Positions 9,469 through 18,520 are shown, counted from the first letter of the stretch. The stretch: 64,000 nucleotides of DNA from Deltaproteobacteria bacterium (GCA_947445035.1 CANFCK010000001.1:176044-240043); one strand, 5' to 3'. Notes: generated by a model not told the origin, from the letters alone. Numbers and translations: made by a program.

Positions 9469-10610
9469 AAAACGACAACCATGGTTTCGACACCCTCGCG
9501 GTCCACGCCGGCCAGGCGCCCGACCCCACCACCGGCGCGGTGATGACCCCTATCTACCAGGTGTCGACCTACGCGCAGGATGGTGTCGGCGGGCACAAGG
9601 GCTACGAATACAGTCGCACCGACAACCCCACGCGCACGGCCCTCCAGGCCTGCCTCGCCGCGTTGGAAGGGGCGAAGTACGGCCTGTCCTTCGCGTCGGG
9701 GCTGGCGGCGACCGATGTCATCTTGCGGGCCCTGGTCGCGCCCGGTGATCTGGTCATCTGCGGGGACGACGTGTACGGTGGCACCTACCGCCTGTTCGAC
9801 AAGGTGCTCCGGCCCTGGGGCATGCGCTTTGAGTACGCGGACTTCTCAACCGTGGCTCCCGGGTCCGCGATCCCCGCCGGCACCAAGATGGTGTGGTTGG
9901 AGACGCCCACGAACCCACTTTTGAAAGTGTCCGACATCGCGGCGGTCGCAGCGCGCTGCAAGGCCGTGGGCGCCTTGCTCGTGGTCGACAACACCTTCGC
10001 CACGCCGTATTTCCAGCGGCCGCTTGCATTGGGCGCGGACATCGTCGTTCACAGCACCACCAAATACATCAACGGTCACAGCGACGTGGTTGGCGGGTTC
10101 GCCGCAGTCTCGGACGACGGCCTGTATGACAAATTGAAATACCTCCAGAACGCGGCCGGGGCGGTTCCCGGACCGCAAGACGTATGGCTGACCCTCCGCG
10201 GTGTCAAAACACTGGGCGTGCGCATGGATCGACACCAATACAACGCGGAGCGCATCCTGAGTTGGCTGCGCGCCCACCCCGACGTCGAGCGCGTGTACCA
10301 CCCCATGGACAGCCCCGTGGCGCGCAAGCAGATGTCGGGCTTCGGCGGGATGATCAGCTTCGATCTACGGGGCGACCTGGAACGCGCCCGTCGCTTCGTC
10401 GCCGCGACCAAGTTGTTCACGCTGGCCGAGAGCCTCGGTGGCGTCGAGAGCCTCATCGAGACCCCGGCGCTGATGACCCACGCCAGCATCGAACCCGAAA
10501 AGCGCCGCGCCGCCGGCATCCAGGACGGACTCATCCGCCTGAGCGTCGGCATCGAAAACGTCGAGGATCTCGTCGCCGACCTGGCCTTCGCGTTCGAGTC
10601 CACGCGGTGA
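9465..10610 (+). CDS. Cystathionine gamma-lyase / gamma-synthase (Cys/Met PLP family)
   Basis: 381 residues of the fold-type I Cys/Met metabolism PLP family. It starts at a TTG that overlaps the stop of the CBS-like gene (TTGA); no better start lies in frame. The PLP lysine is present in the family motif HSTTKYINGHSDVVGG; other family landmarks are YEYSRTDNPTR, the ETPTNP loop and SLGGVESLIETP. Next to a CBS homologue the usual reading is reverse transsulfuration (cystathionine to cysteine, ammonia and 2-oxobutyrate), but gamma-synthase and gamma-lyase cannot be told apart by eye. Cytoplasmic. It overlaps the peroxidase gene downstream by GTGA. Confidence 0.9.
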   Translation: MKNDNHGFDTLAVHAGQAPDPTTGAVMTPIYQVSTYAQDGVGGHKGYEYSRTDNPTRTALQACLAALEGAKYGLSFASGLAATDVILRALVAPGDLVICGDDVYGGTYRLFDKVLRPWGMRFEYADFSTVAPGSAIPAGTKMVWLETPTNPLLKVSDIAAVAARCKAVGALLVVDNTFATPYFQRPLALGADIVVHSTTKYINGHSDVVGGFAAVSDDGLYDKLKYLQNAAGAVPGPQDVWLTLRGVKTLGVRMDRHQYNAERILSWLRAHPDVERVYHPMDSPVARKQMSGFGGMISFDLRGDLERARRFVAATKLFTLAESLGGVESLIETPALMTHASIEPEKRRAAGIQDGLIRLSVGIENVEDLVADLAFAFESTR

Positions 10611-11527
10611 CGCCGCAGCCGGCGATCCTGCTGCCGCCGCTGGCCGTCGGGCAGGTGCTGACCCTGCGCTTGACCGCGGCGCAGCAGGCCAAGCCGCTTT
10701 TGCGGGCGTTCGCATGTCTGCCGATCGATGACTCCCTGGTCGTCGGCTTCGGATGGCACTTCGTCCAGGCAGTCAGCGGGAACGTGCCCGGGTTGCGAGG
10801 CTTCCCGGCCATGACGCTGCCCGAGTCGGCGGGGGGTGCGGCCGTTCCCGCTACCCAGGCCGACATCTGGGTCTACATGCGCGCGGCGGAGGCGGGCGCG
10901 GCGCTGGATCGAGTCTTGGCGCTGATGCGGTTGCTCCCCGGCGGCCTCACCATCGTCGAGGATGTCGCGACGTTCACCTACCGCGGCGGGCGCGACCTCA
11001 GCGGCTACGAGGACGGCACGGAGAACCCGCTGGGTACCGCGGCGGACGCGGCAGCGATCATCCCCAACGGTCCCCTCGCCGGCGGCAGCTTCGTGGCCGC
11101 GCAGCGCTGGGTGCACGATCTGAGCGCGCTCGCAGCGATGCCGCGGAAGGAACAGGACGCAATCGTCGGTCGCGACCGCGACAGCAATGAGGAGCTGGCC
11201 TCAGCGCCGACCACGGCCCACGTCAAGCGCACGGCCCAGGAGTCCTTCGACCCTCCGGCATTCATGCTCCGGCGCTCGATGCCCTACGGTGGCGCCCGAG
11301 AGCAGGGCCTGTACTTCGTCGCCTACGGCGCCGACCTGGACCGCTTCGAGGGGGTGATGCGGCGCATGGCGGGGCAAGACGACGGCGTGGTCGACGCGCT
11401 GTTCCGCTTTTCGCGCCCGGCTACCGGCGGCTACTACTGGTGCCCGGCGCTCAAGGACGGGAAGCTCGATCTGGTCCCGATGGTGGGCGCTGGCGGTGTG
11501 GACGCGATGCCGGATGTGGCAGTGTAG
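10607..11527 (+). CDS. DyP-type heme peroxidase, YfeX-like
   Basis: 306 residues from a GTG that overlaps the preceding stop (GTGA). Family signatures: GYEDGTENP (the GxxDG motif with the catalytic Asp), HVKR (probable proximal heme His), MLRRSMPYG (distal Arg), QGLYFVAYG, and the C-terminal TGGYYWCPAL. The spacing closely follows E. coli YfeX, so it belongs to the cytoplasmic P/B-type DyP group. There is no Tat or Sec signal. DyP enzymes use hydrogen peroxide to oxidise porphyrinogens, dyes or phenols; the physiological substrate is unknown. It is the third gene of a CBS-CGL-DyP operon, which is unusual company for a DyP. Confidence 0.9.
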   Translation: MTPQPAILLPPLAVGQVLTLRLTAAQQAKPLLRAFACLPIDDSLVVGFGWHFVQAVSGNVPGLRGFPAMTLPESAGGAAVPATQADIWVYMRAAEAGAALDRVLALMRLLPGGLTIVEDVATFTYRGGRDLSGYEDGTENPLGTAADAAAIIPNGPLAGGSFVAAQRWVHDLSALAAMPRKEQDAIVGRDRDSNEELASAPTTAHVKRTAQESFDPPAFMLRRSMPYGGAREQGLYFVAYGADLDRFEGVMRRMAGQDDGVVDALFRFSRPATGGYYWCPALKDGKLDLVPMVGAGGVDAMPDVAV

Positions 11528-11537
11528 GGTGGTAGGC

Positions 11538-12113
11538 GTGAAACTCTCCGCGGGAGCCATCATGTTCAGCCTGTTCTCGACCCTCGCCGCCTGCATTGCC
11601 GACGCTCCGCACAAGGCCGGCATGGCCGACAGCGCCCACAGCGCCGACTCCGCCGATTCCGGCACCACCGCGACTGTGTTCGAGCGGCGACTTCGCGCGA
11701 ACCACTCCGTTGAGGAAGGCCTGAACTTGGAGGATGGACTGGTCGTCGCGCTCGACGCCAACAACGAGTCGGAGCCAGCGGCCGAACACGCGGACGTCAA
11801 CGTCAGTCTCGGCCGATTCATCGGCCTGTCCACGTACGCGGAGGGTCGCTTCTGCGCCGTCGGCGCTGACTTCGAGACGCTTGCCTCAGTGTCGGGCGAC
11901 GGCCTTTGCCTCGAACCGTCGGACTGGAACACGAACATCTTGTGTGGGGTGAACATGACGGACTCGCCCCCAGTCTGCGTGGGGCTCGGCTTCCTCGTGC
12001 GTCCTCTGGTTGGCACAGAGCGCTACCGGATGCGCATCGTCACCGATGATTTTGTCGCCGACGAAGAGTTCTTGGCGGGAATTACCATCGAGGTGCAGCG
12101 TTTGCTGCCGTAG
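11538..12113 (+). CDS. Lipoprotein, function unknown
   Basis: 191 residues from the GTG at 11538. The signal peptide ends STLAAC, with Cys19 as the lipidation site, followed by a short Asp/Ser linker (MADSAHSADSADSG). The mature part is a compact mixed domain with three further Cys (RFCAVG, DGLCLEP, NILCGV plus VCVGL), probably disulfide bonded. It has no recognised family. It starts 10 bases after the DyP gene but has a different character, so membership of that operon is uncertain. Confidence 0.65.
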   Translation: MKLSAGAIMFSLFSTLAACIADAPHKAGMADSAHSADSADSGTTATVFERRLRANHSVEEGLNLEDGLVVALDANNESEPAAEHADVNVSLGRFIGLSTYAEGRFCAVGADFETLASVSGDGLCLEPSDWNTNILCGVNMTDSPPVCVGLGFLVRPLVGTERYRMRIVTDDFVADEEFLAGITIEVQRLLP

Positions 12114-12243
12114 GCTGTCCTTACCCCGTCAACGTCGCTACCCCGGCGCGACCATCGACTCCAAGAAGGCAACGGCCATGGTGCAGATAGGGCGCCGAAT
12201 CGCGGATGCCCCACATCGGCACGGCCCAATCCCCTCCTCAGAA

Positions 12244-12648
12244 TCAGTGCCCCTCCTTGACCTCGTTCCGATTCCACGCGGGTAACTCCACCTCGATGTC
12301 ACTTTCCCCCGTCGGCACACACTGACACGCCAGGCGAGAGCTCGGACGCAGGGCCGGTGCGGTGTCCAGCATATCGGCCTCGTCGTCTGAAGCCTCGTTG
12401 GTAGCGGTGTCGCCGCGTGTGACATAAACATGGCAGGTCGAGCAGGCGCACACGCCGCCGCACACGTGCTCGACGTCGATGCCGTAGGCCATCAGGATCG
12501 TGAGCAGGCTGCCCTCCTGTCCGTGATCAGCGTCGGGCAGATTGTCGGGGTCGACGTGAATGGCGACCTCGGTCCCTTTGACCCGCAGGACGTAGGCGCG
12601 GGTGGGCCGGGGGGGCGCCTCTGACTTCATGAACGGGTTGATGTGCAT
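12244..12648 (-). CDS. fdx: [2Fe-2S] ferredoxin, isc type
   Basis: 134 residues. Adrenodoxin-type cluster ligands C63-x5-C69-x2-C72 in CGGVCACSTCH, with the fourth ligand C108 in SRLACQC, matching the isc Fdx pattern including the extra Cys67. It supplies electrons for sulfur reduction on the IscS/IscU assembly complex. It is somewhat longer than E. coli Fdx because of an N-terminal extension ([17 protein letters not shown]). It is the last gene of the isc operon, and its ATG overlaps the hscA stop (TGATG). Confidence 0.95.
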   Translation of the reverse strand: MHINPFMKSEAPPRPTRAYVLRVKGTEVAIHVDPDNLPDADHGQEGSLLTILMAYGIDVEHVCGGVCACSTCHVYVTRGDTATNEASDDEADMLDTAPALRPSSRLACQCVPTGESDIEVELPAWNRNEVKEGH

Positions 12649-14474
12649 CAGCGCAGCCCCATCTGCGCGCCGACTTCGTCAGCGTCGCGGCCGGACAACG
12701 CGAGGGTCAGGTCCCGCTCGATGCGCCGCTGAGCGAACGGTGCGCTCACTTCGTCGAGCTTCTTCGACAAGGCGCTGATGCGTTCTCGTTCCGTGGTGGT
12801 CATCGACGTTTGTAGCGCCGTGGCGACCTCTTGGATGACATCGGCCTCGTTGTTCACCAGCAAACCCGAATCCGTCGCGAGCGCTTTGTGCAGCGCCGCG
12901 AGGATGCTCTCCGCCTCGACGCGGGCGTCGATGAGCAGGCGTTCGTCGACGTCGGTCTCGGCATGGTCGATGGCGTCTTCCAGCATGCGTTCGATGTCCT
13001 CTTCGCTGAGCCCATAGCTCGGTTTGACATCGATTTTTGCCTCGATTCCGGTGTGCTCCTCCTTGGCGGCGACGTGAAGCAGCCCGTCCGCGTCGACGGT
13101 GAACTCGACACGAATGCGCGGCACCCCCGCCGGAAGTGGCGGCAGCCCGCGCAGCTCGAAGCGCGCGAGGGAGCGGTTCTGCGACGCCAGCTCGCGGTCA
13201 CCTTGGACCACGTGAAGGTCCACCACCGTCTGATTGTCGACGTGGGTGGTGAAGGTCTGGTGCGCGTTGACCGGGATCGTCGAGCAGCGCGGGATGAACT
13301 TCTCCGTGACCCCACCCATGACTTCGAGGCCGAGGGAAAGCGGAATCACGTCCAACAGGAGCATGTCGTCGGCGAGCTGAGAATTGCCGCTGAGGATGTC
13401 GGCCTGCATCGCCGCGCCGAGGGCTACGACCTCGTCAGGATCGAGGTCACAGTAGGGTTCTCGACCAAATAGGGTCGCGACGTGGCGTCGAACCAGGGGC
13501 ACGCGCGTGGAGCCCCCAACCAGCACCACCGCATCCACCTGCGGTGCGGTGAGGCCGGCGTCGGCGAGCGCCCGACGGCACGAGACACCGGTCCGTTCGA
13601 GGATGGGAAGGACCGCCGCTTCGAAGGCTTCCAGGCTCACTTGCACCTCCCCCGTGGCGGTGGTCACCGTCGCGACGCCGTGCTCGCTGAGCTGGTGCTT
13701 GGCGGCGCGCGCGGAGGCGACCAGGCCGCGGAAGGCACCATCGTCCAGCTTCGCAGCCGCATCGGCGCCGCCGGCTGCCAGCTCGGCCAGCGCGCGGTCG
13801 AAGTCGTCGCCGCCCAGGTGGGTGTCGCCGGCAGTGCTCAGCACTTGGAAGACCCCGTCGTCGAGCTTGAGGATCGAGATGTCGAAGGTCCCACCGCCCA
13901 GATCGTAGACCGCGAACGTCCCACCGCCCCGCTTGTCCAGGCCATAGGCGATCGCCGCCGCCGTCGGCTCGTTCAACAGCCGCAACACCTCCAGCCCGGC
14001 GATACGAGCGGCGTCCTTGGTGGCCTGCCGTTGTGCGTCGTCAAAGTAGGCGGGCACGGTGATCACCGCGCCGCCCGGCTCGCCGAAGAGACACTCGACC
14101 GCGCGCGCTCTGAGCAACTTGAGCACCTCGGCGCTGACCTCGACCGGGGTCACCGGCGCGTGGTCGTCGGTGAGGAAACGCACGAACCGCGCCTCGTCGG
14201 GGTCCATGTGCACGCGAAAGAGCGCGGCGTCGGCGTGACAGTCAGCGGGCGCGCGCCCCATGAACCGTTTGACGCTGGTGAAGGTCCGGTGCGGGTGGCT
14301 CGGCGCCTCGTCGCGCGCCGTCCGGCCTACGACGACGCTACCGTCAGCCTCGTAGCGCACGGCGCTTGGCAACATTGACGAGCCGTACTCGTCCAGCAGG
14401 CAGCGCGCCCGCCCGTTCATGACCACCGCGACCAGTGAGTTGGTGGTTCCGAGATCGATGCCAATGTTGGCCAT
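12648..14474 (-). CDS. hscA: Fe-S assembly chaperone HscA (Hsp70 family)
   Basis: 608 residues, close to E. coli HscA (616). The nucleotide-binding domain has [16 protein letters not shown] at the N-terminus, [18 protein letters not shown] and [15 protein letters not shown]; the substrate-binding domain begins near residue 380 ([14 protein letters not shown]). It is an ATP-driven chaperone that, with HscB, releases the nascent cluster from IscU by recognising its LPPVK motif, which is intact in the IscU encoded here. Cytoplasmic. One base separates it from the upstream hscB. Confidence 0.96.
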   Translation of the reverse strand: MANIGIDLGTTNSLVAVVMNGRARCLLDEYGSSMLPSAVRYEADGSVVVGRTARDEAPSHPHRTFTSVKRFMGRAPADCHADAALFRVHMDPDEARFVRFLTDDHAPVTPVEVSAEVLKLLRARAVECLFGEPGGAVITVPAYFDDAQRQATKDAARIAGLEVLRLLNEPTAAAIAYGLDKRGGGTFAVYDLGGGTFDISILKLDDGVFQVLSTAGDTHLGGDDFDRALAELAAGGADAAAKLDDGAFRGLVASARAAKHQLSEHGVATVTTATGEVQVSLEAFEAAVLPILERTGVSCRRALADAGLTAPQVDAVVLVGGSTRVPLVRRHVATLFGREPYCDLDPDEVVALGAAMQADILSGNSQLADDMLLLDVIPLSLGLEVMGGVTEKFIPRCSTIPVNAHQTFTTHVDNQTVVDLHVVQGDRELASQNRSLARFELRGLPPLPAGVPRIRVEFTVDADGLLHVAAKEEHTGIEAKIDVKPSYGLSEEDIERMLEDAIDHAETDVDERLLIDARVEAESILAALHKALATDSGLLVNNEADVIQEVATALQTSMTTTERERISALSKKLDEVSAPFAQRRIERDLTLALSGRDADEVGAQMGLR

Positions 14475-14475
14475 G

Positions 14476-15054
14476 TCAGGCTTCCGAGTGAGAGCGCAAG
14501 AGGCCCTCGACGTAGGTGAGGCGGTTCAGGTGGTCTTCGATGTGGTCCAGCGTGCCAGAGCCGGCCTCCCAAGCGGAGAATTCCGCCTCCATTTTCACAA
14601 ATAGATCGTGTCGCGACTCCGTCGCAAGCTCATGCATGGCGCCGGGTTGGTCCTCATCGCGTTCTCGCCACTCAAAGATCTCGGCGAGAAACGCAGGGTC
14701 GAGCGCGGGGCCGCCGGTTTCGCGGGGGGCGGCGCGGCCCGTCGCCAACCATCGCGCCCGGATGCGATCGTCCTTGAGCACCCGCCGGGCCTCGTTGAGC
14801 GCCGCCGTCCATTGCAAGGCCATGCGCCGGTCCACCGCCGGACGGCTGACGAAGCGGTCCGGATGGGTGGCACGCGCGATCGTTCGATAGCGCGCATCGA
14901 GGTCGGCAGCATCGAGGTGATAGCGGTGTGGCAATCCGAAAAGAACGAACGGATCCGGGCTGGCCGGCGGCGGCTGCAATGCGCCGCACCCCACGCAGAC
15001 GGGGCCCTGAACCGGCTCGCGGCAGGAAAAACAGACCGAACGATGGGAAGCCAT
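14476..15054 (-). CDS. hscB: J-type co-chaperone HscB with N-terminal Cys4 knuckle
   Basis: 192 residues. The J domain starts near residue 34, with the HPD tripeptide at 64-66 (ATHPDRF) that stimulates HscA. The C-terminal helical bundle (about 110-190) binds IscU. The N-terminus carries a four-cysteine knuckle, C8-x2-C11-x8-C20-x2-C23, probably binding zinc. E. coli HscB lacks this, whereas mitochondrial HSCB of animals has a comparable module. Position within isc supports the call. Confidence 0.93.
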   Translation of the reverse strand: MASHRSVCFSCREPVQGPVCVGCGALQPPPASPDPFVLFGLPHRYHLDAADLDARYRTIARATHPDRFVSRPAVDRRMALQWTAALNEARRVLKDDRIRARWLATGRAAPRETGGPALDPAFLAEIFEWRERDEDQPGAMHELATESRHDLFVKMEAEFSAWEAGSGTLDHIEDHLNRLTYVEGLLRSHSEA

Positions 15055-15069
15055 GCGCGTGCGCCCCGC

Positions 15070-15408
15070 CTAGACGGTAAAGCTTTCCCCGCAGGAGCAG
15101 CTGGTCTTGGCGAGGGGATTGATGAACTCGAAGCCGGTCTTCATCAGCTCGGTCTTCCAGTCCACGACGATGCCGTTGAGGAAAAGGTAGGACTTGCGGT
15201 CGACGACCACCGTCACCTTGCCGTCGTCGGGCCCGAGGTGGAAGACCTTGTCCTTTTCCGCCGCTGCCGGGGCAAAGTCGACGTAGTACGAAAGCCCCGA
15301 GCACCCGCCGCCTCGAATGCCGAGCCGGAAGACGTGGTCCGGCGTCTGTCGCTTCATCGCCAGCTCGCGGATGCGAGAGATGGCACGCTCGGTGAGTTCG
15401 ACAGCCAT
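15070..15408 (-). CDS. iscA: A-type Fe-S carrier IscA
   Basis: 112 residues with the three family cysteines C36 (GGGCSGLSYYV), C104 and C106 (TSCSCGESF). A-type carriers bind iron or clusters and pass them to apo-proteins, mainly [4Fe-4S] targets under aerobic growth. It lies between iscU and hscB, the classical isc order. A 2-base gap separates it from iscU. Confidence 0.95.
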   Translation of the reverse strand: MAVELTERAISRIRELAMKRQTPDHVFRLGIRGGGCSGLSYYVDFAPAAAEKDKVFHLGPDDGKVTVVVDRKSYLFLNGIVVDWKTELMKTGFEFINPLAKTSCSCGESFTV

Positions 15409-15410
15409 CG

Positions 15411-15833
15411 TTACTCCGACGCCGCCGACGCCGCCGCAACCGCGTCGGCCTTCTTCGCCCGCTTCTGCTTGAAGTCGGCGATGGCGGCCTTGATCGCGTC
15501 CTCGGCCAGCACCGAGCAGTGGATCTTGACCGGGGGGAGCTTCAGCTCCTCAGCGATCATCGCGTTGTTGATCGACATCGCGAACTCGACCGAGCGGCCC
15601 TTGACGAGCTCGGTCACCAGCGAGCTGGACGCGATGGCGGAGCCGCAACCGAAGGTCTTGAACTTGGCATCTTCGATGATGCCGTCGTCGCTGATTCGGA
15701 GTTGAAGCTTCATCACGTCGCCGCAAGCCGGCGCGCCGACGAGACCGGTGCCGACGTCTTCGGCGTTCTTGTCCATGGAACCCACGTTGCGGGGGTTCTC
15801 GTAGTGGTCGATGACTTTGTTGCTGTAGGCCAT
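15411..15833 (-). CDS. iscU: Fe-S cluster scaffold IscU
   Basis: 140 residues from the ATG giving MAYSNKVIDHYENPRNVG. Cluster cysteines C37, C63 and C106 and Asp39 are all present at the same numbers as in E. coli, and the HscA-recognition motif LPPVK is at 99-103. A short Lys/Ala-rich tail (KQKRAKKADAVAAA) extends past the usual C-terminus. It receives sulfur from IscS. An upstream in-frame extension of the open frame is rejected because the homologous N-terminus begins at this ATG. Confidence 0.97.
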   Translation of the reverse strand: MAYSNKVIDHYENPRNVGSMDKNAEDVGTGLVGAPACGDVMKLQLRISDDGIIEDAKFKTFGCGSAIASSSLVTELVKGRSVEFAMSINNAMIAEELKLPPVKIHCSVLAEDAIKAAIADFKQKRAKKADAVAAASAASE

Positions 15834-15853
15834 TGTATTTGACTCCCGGACCC

Positions 15854-17077
15854 CTAGTGGGCGGTCCATTCGATGGATTTGATGTCGATGCCTTCTTTGA
15901 CCATCTCGTAGAGGGGGGACATCTCGCGCAGCCAGCGCACCTTGTCGGTGATGTTCTGCACGGCGTAGTCGATCTCTTCGCGGGTGGTGAAGCGGCCGAT
16001 GCCGAAACGAATCGAGGTGTGCGCCAGTTCCACGTCCACGCCCATGGCGCGCAGGACGTAGCTGGGTTCGAGCGACGCCGAGGTGCACGCGCTACCGGAG
16101 CTGACGGCGAGGTCCTTGATGGCCATCATCATCGCTTCGCCCTCGCAGAACGCGAAGCTGATGTTGAGATTGCCGGGGAGGCGGTGCTCCCAACTACCGT
16201 TGAGGTACAGCTCGTCGAGGTTTTCTTGAAGCTTGGTCCAAAGGTAGTCGCGGAGTTCGCGAATACGCTCGGCCTCCCCGTCGCGCATCGCGTCGGCGGC
16301 CACGGCGCAGGCCGCGCCCATCCCGACGATCTGATGCACGGCATGGGTGCCGCTGCGAATGCCGCGTTCTTGCCCACCGCCGAACATGGTCGGCTCCAGG
16401 CGGATGCGCGGGCGACCGCGGCGGACGTACAAGACACCGATGCCCTTGGGGCCGTACATCTTGTGGGCGGAGATGCTGGCCATGTCCACGTTCATGCTGG
16501 CCACGTTGAAGGGCAGCTTGCCGATGCCCTGCACCGCGTCGGTGTGGAAGAAGACGCCCCGTTCACGACAAAGCTTGCCGATCGCGGTGATGTCCTGGAT
16601 GGTCCCGACCTCGTTGTTGGCCCACATGATCGACACCAGCGTGGTGTCCGGGCGGATCGCCACCGCCAGGTCCTCGAGCCGGATGCGACCGTCGGCGGCC
16701 ACCGGCAGGTAGGTGATCTCGAAGCCCTCTTTTTCGAGCGCGTGGCAGGCGTCCAGCACCGCTTTGTGCTCGGTCAGCTGCGTGATCAGGTGCTTGCCCT
16801 TTTCCTTGTAGAAGTGGGCCACGCCGAGGATGGCGAGGTTGTCGGACTCGGTGGCGCCCGAGGTGAAGATGATCTCCTTGGGGTCGGCGCCGATGAGGCT
16901 GGCCACCTGCTCCCGCGCACGCTCGACCGCTTCCTGGGCGGCCCAGCCGAAGGCGTGGTTGCGTGACCCAGCGTTGCCGAAGACCTCGGTGAGGAAGGGT
17001 AGCATGACCTCAAGGACCTTGGGGTCCACGCGCGTCGTCGCATGGTTATCTAGGTAGATCGGCAGCTTCAGAGACAT
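15854..17077 (-). CDS. iscS: Cysteine desulfurase IscS
   Basis: 407 residues from the ATG giving [19 protein letters not shown]; the longer open frame upstream belongs to the MerR region. The PLP lysine is in [11 protein letters not shown] and the mobile-loop catalytic cysteine in [13 protein letters not shown]. It converts cysteine to alanine and an enzyme-bound persulfide for IscU and for tRNA thiolation. One base separates it from the upstream merR stop. As in many isc loci it follows the regulator directly. Confidence 0.97.
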   Translation of the reverse strand: MSLKLPIYLDNHATTRVDPKVLEVMLPFLTEVFGNAGSRNHAFGWAAQEAVERAREQVASLIGADPKEIIFTSGATESDNLAILGVAHFYKEKGKHLITQLTEHKAVLDACHALEKEGFEITYLPVAADGRIRLEDLAVAIRPDTTLVSIMWANNEVGTIQDITAIGKLCRERGVFFHTDAVQGIGKLPFNVASMNVDMASISAHKMYGPKGIGVLYVRRGRPRIRLEPTMFGGGQERGIRSGTHAVHQIVGMGAACAVAADAMRDGEAERIRELRDYLWTKLQENLDELYLNGSWEHRLPGNLNISFAFCEGEAMMMAIKDLAVSSGSACTSASLEPSYVLRAMGVDVELAHTSIRFGIGRFTTREEIDYAVQNITDKVRWLREMSPLYEMVKEGIDIKSIEWTAH

Positions 17078-17078
17078 T

Positions 17079-17594
17079 TCAGTTTTCCGGGTGGGCGGCG
17101 TAGGGCGCCGTTTCGCGCAGAGCGGCCACCAGAGCGGGCGCTTCAGTGTGGGAGTGTTCGCCCTCTTCGCAGGTCGGGCAGGCCGACTTCTCGGTGGTGG
17201 GGGCGCAGGTGGTACAACCCGCGAGGTAGTCGATGGCCTCTGCAAGCTCGGCGTCGAGCGATTGCAAGCGAAGAAGCTGGGCGCTGGTCTCTTTGCGCTT
17301 CTTCTGGTAGAAGCCTTCCAAGGACCGCATCATCGCCGGCGCCGTCTGAGCGGAGCGCAGCGCTTCGAGGAAGTCGCGAATCTCCGGGAGCGAGAAGTCG
17401 AGCTCCTGCAGGCGGCCGATCCAGTGGATGCGGAGCAGCGAATCCTGGTCGTACAGCCGAAAACCGCCCTTGGTACGCCCAACGGGCGTGAGCAACCCCA
17501 ACTCCTCGTAGAAGTGCAGCGTGCGCTGGGTGCGCCCCGCCTTGTCGGCGAGGGCTCCGATGCGCATCAGCGGGGTGATGGTGGCCTCAGACAT
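17079..17594 (-). CDS. MerR-family regulator heading the isc operon, four C-terminal cysteines
   Basis: 171 residues. N-terminal winged HTH (residues 10-80: [20 protein letters not shown], then [18 protein letters not shown]), a dimerisation helix (about 85-122), then C127-x2-C130-x8-C139-x2-C142 and His147/149. The cysteines sit where SoxR holds its [2Fe-2S] cluster, though with different spacing, so a Fe-S cluster or Zn/Fe sensor is plausible. It occupies the place normally held by the Rrf2-family IscR, which is absent from the operon. The ATG at 17594 is the longest start; the ATG at 17567 (MRIG) matches the usual MerR beginning better. Inferred job: sensing Fe-S or metal status and controlling isc through the adjacent dyad. 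Confidence 0.85.
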   Translation of the reverse strand: MSEATITPLMRIGALADKAGRTQRTLHFYEELGLLTPVGRTKGGFRLYDQDSLLRIHWIGRLQELDFSLPEIRDFLEALRSAQTAPAMMRSLEGFYQKKRKETSAQLLRLQSLDAELAEAIDYLAGCTTCAPTTEKSACPTCEEGEHSHTEAPALVAALRETAPYAAHPEN

Positions 17595-17597
17595 TAG

Positions 17598-17619
17598 ACT
17601 CTTACGTGAACGTGAGAGT
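17598..17619 (-). promoter_or_regulatory. MerR-type operator dyad upstream of the isc operon
   Basis: Half-sites ACTCTTACGT and ACGTGAGAGT, two bases apart, are inverted repeats matching at 9 of 10 positions. The TTACGT-ACGTRA core resembles operators of MerR-family proteins such as LiuR. On the minus strand TCTAAT (plus 17593-17598) follows directly as a 5-of-6 -10 match, placing the dyad between -35 and -10 as in MerR promoters. That -10 overlaps the first ATG, which favours initiation at the ATG at 17567. No good -35 is visible, consistent with activator dependence. Confidence 0.65.
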
Positions 17620-17642
17620 TGTAGTCGGAGGTGGGGCGATCG

Positions 17643-18242
17643 TCAACGGGCGGGGAGCGGGGCCTCCGCAATTGGTGGGGGAGGGCACAGCGGGCGCTTC
17701 GTTCGCAGCCCCTCCCACCACCCCGCGTGGTTCAAGAGGATGTCTTTCAGCCCGCCCCGCTCCGTCTCGGAGTTGAGCGCCTCGGTGCTCATCAGGGTGT
17801 GGGCGTCAAGCGCGCCCATGATCGCCTTGAGTATTTCCGTTTTCAGATCGGGCGAGTTGGCGAACTGCTCGCTGGTGTTGTTCGCGGCTTGCTGCGCGAG
17901 CGTTGTGGACTCCAGCAGCTTGCCCATGATCACGTCGTTCACGTAGACCAGCTTGTCCTGGTCCGTGAGCTCGACTTCGAACAGCGTGTTCACCTTCTCG
18001 ATGATCGCGTGGAGCCAGGCCTTCTCCTTCTCCTGGACGCGGCCGCCGCCGGTCTCGGTGAGCGGGTCGAGCTTGGGCGCCTCGCCGTCGCGGAGGTGCA
18101 TCGCGGCCGGCTTCTGCCCCTTGAGGGTCTAGTGGGTGAGCTTCACCTTGGAGAGGTCGATGGTTTCCCAGGCTTTGGGTTGGGTCGATTGGACCCAGCC
18201 GAGCACGTCCGCGGTAAGCGGCCCAGCGCGGCGGTTCGGTGA
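17643..18242 (-). pseudogene. Remnant of type I restriction subunit R (hsdR), C-terminal end
   Basis: The 152-codon frame 17643-18101 reads as the C-terminal helical end of type I HsdR (KLVYVNDVIMGKLLES, EQFANSPDLKTEIL, SERGGLKDILL-like segment). The same frame continues upstream for 47 more codons with the HsdR sequence DLSKVKLTH, then an in-frame TAG (plus 18129-18131) where the family usually has Tyr (LTHY), then TLKGQK. About 37 codons upstream the frame ends at a TGA. The helicase and nuclease domains are missing. It is therefore a deleted and nonsense-mutated fragment, not a functional gene. Confidence 0.75.
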
Positions 18243-18277
18243 TCAAGCCCGCGGCGCCCGGCCGCGCCGTGCGCGAG

Positions 18278-18373
18278 GCGCAACCGGGTGGCTTGAAAGC
18301 TGTGTACCCGGTAGCCAACGGCGATGATGGCGTCGTGGTTGTAGTAGTTCGCCGAGTAGACCTTGCTGTCGCA
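18278..18373 (-). pseudogene. RhuM-family fragment next to the hsdR remnant
   Basis: Thirty-two codons on the minus strand read CDSKVYSANYYNHDAIIAVG followed by YRVHSFQATRLR. This is the conserved core of RhuM proteins (usually KxYxxxxYNLDxIIxVGYRVxSxRxxxFR). RhuM genes commonly ride inside type I restriction loci. There is no start codon or remaining domain, and the frame differs from that of the hsdR remnant. With hsdR it marks the scar of a lost type I island. Confidence 0.65.
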
Positions 18374-18520
18374 GCGAGGTGCTCCCCGGCCACGCTCAAC
18401 ATGCCGCCCGTCCCCGCCACCTGGTTCGCGCGGCCATGGGGCGGGGTACCGGGGGGGAGAAAGGGAGGGGGCGGGAAGGTATCCCGACCTATCGTCGTCC
18501 CCCCGCGCTAAGAGCGGGCC
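18374..18520. other. Gap between the restriction scar and pyrD
   Basis: I see no convincing gene here. GC-rich with a run of G and GA tracts (18449-18478). It must contain the pyrD promoter, but no clear -35/-10 is visible. Confidence 0.4.

Noticed and set aside
17643..18101. 152-codon frame as an intact small protein
   Set aside because: It is recognisably the C-terminal end of hsdR, continues upstream through an in-frame TAG, and lacks catalytic domains.
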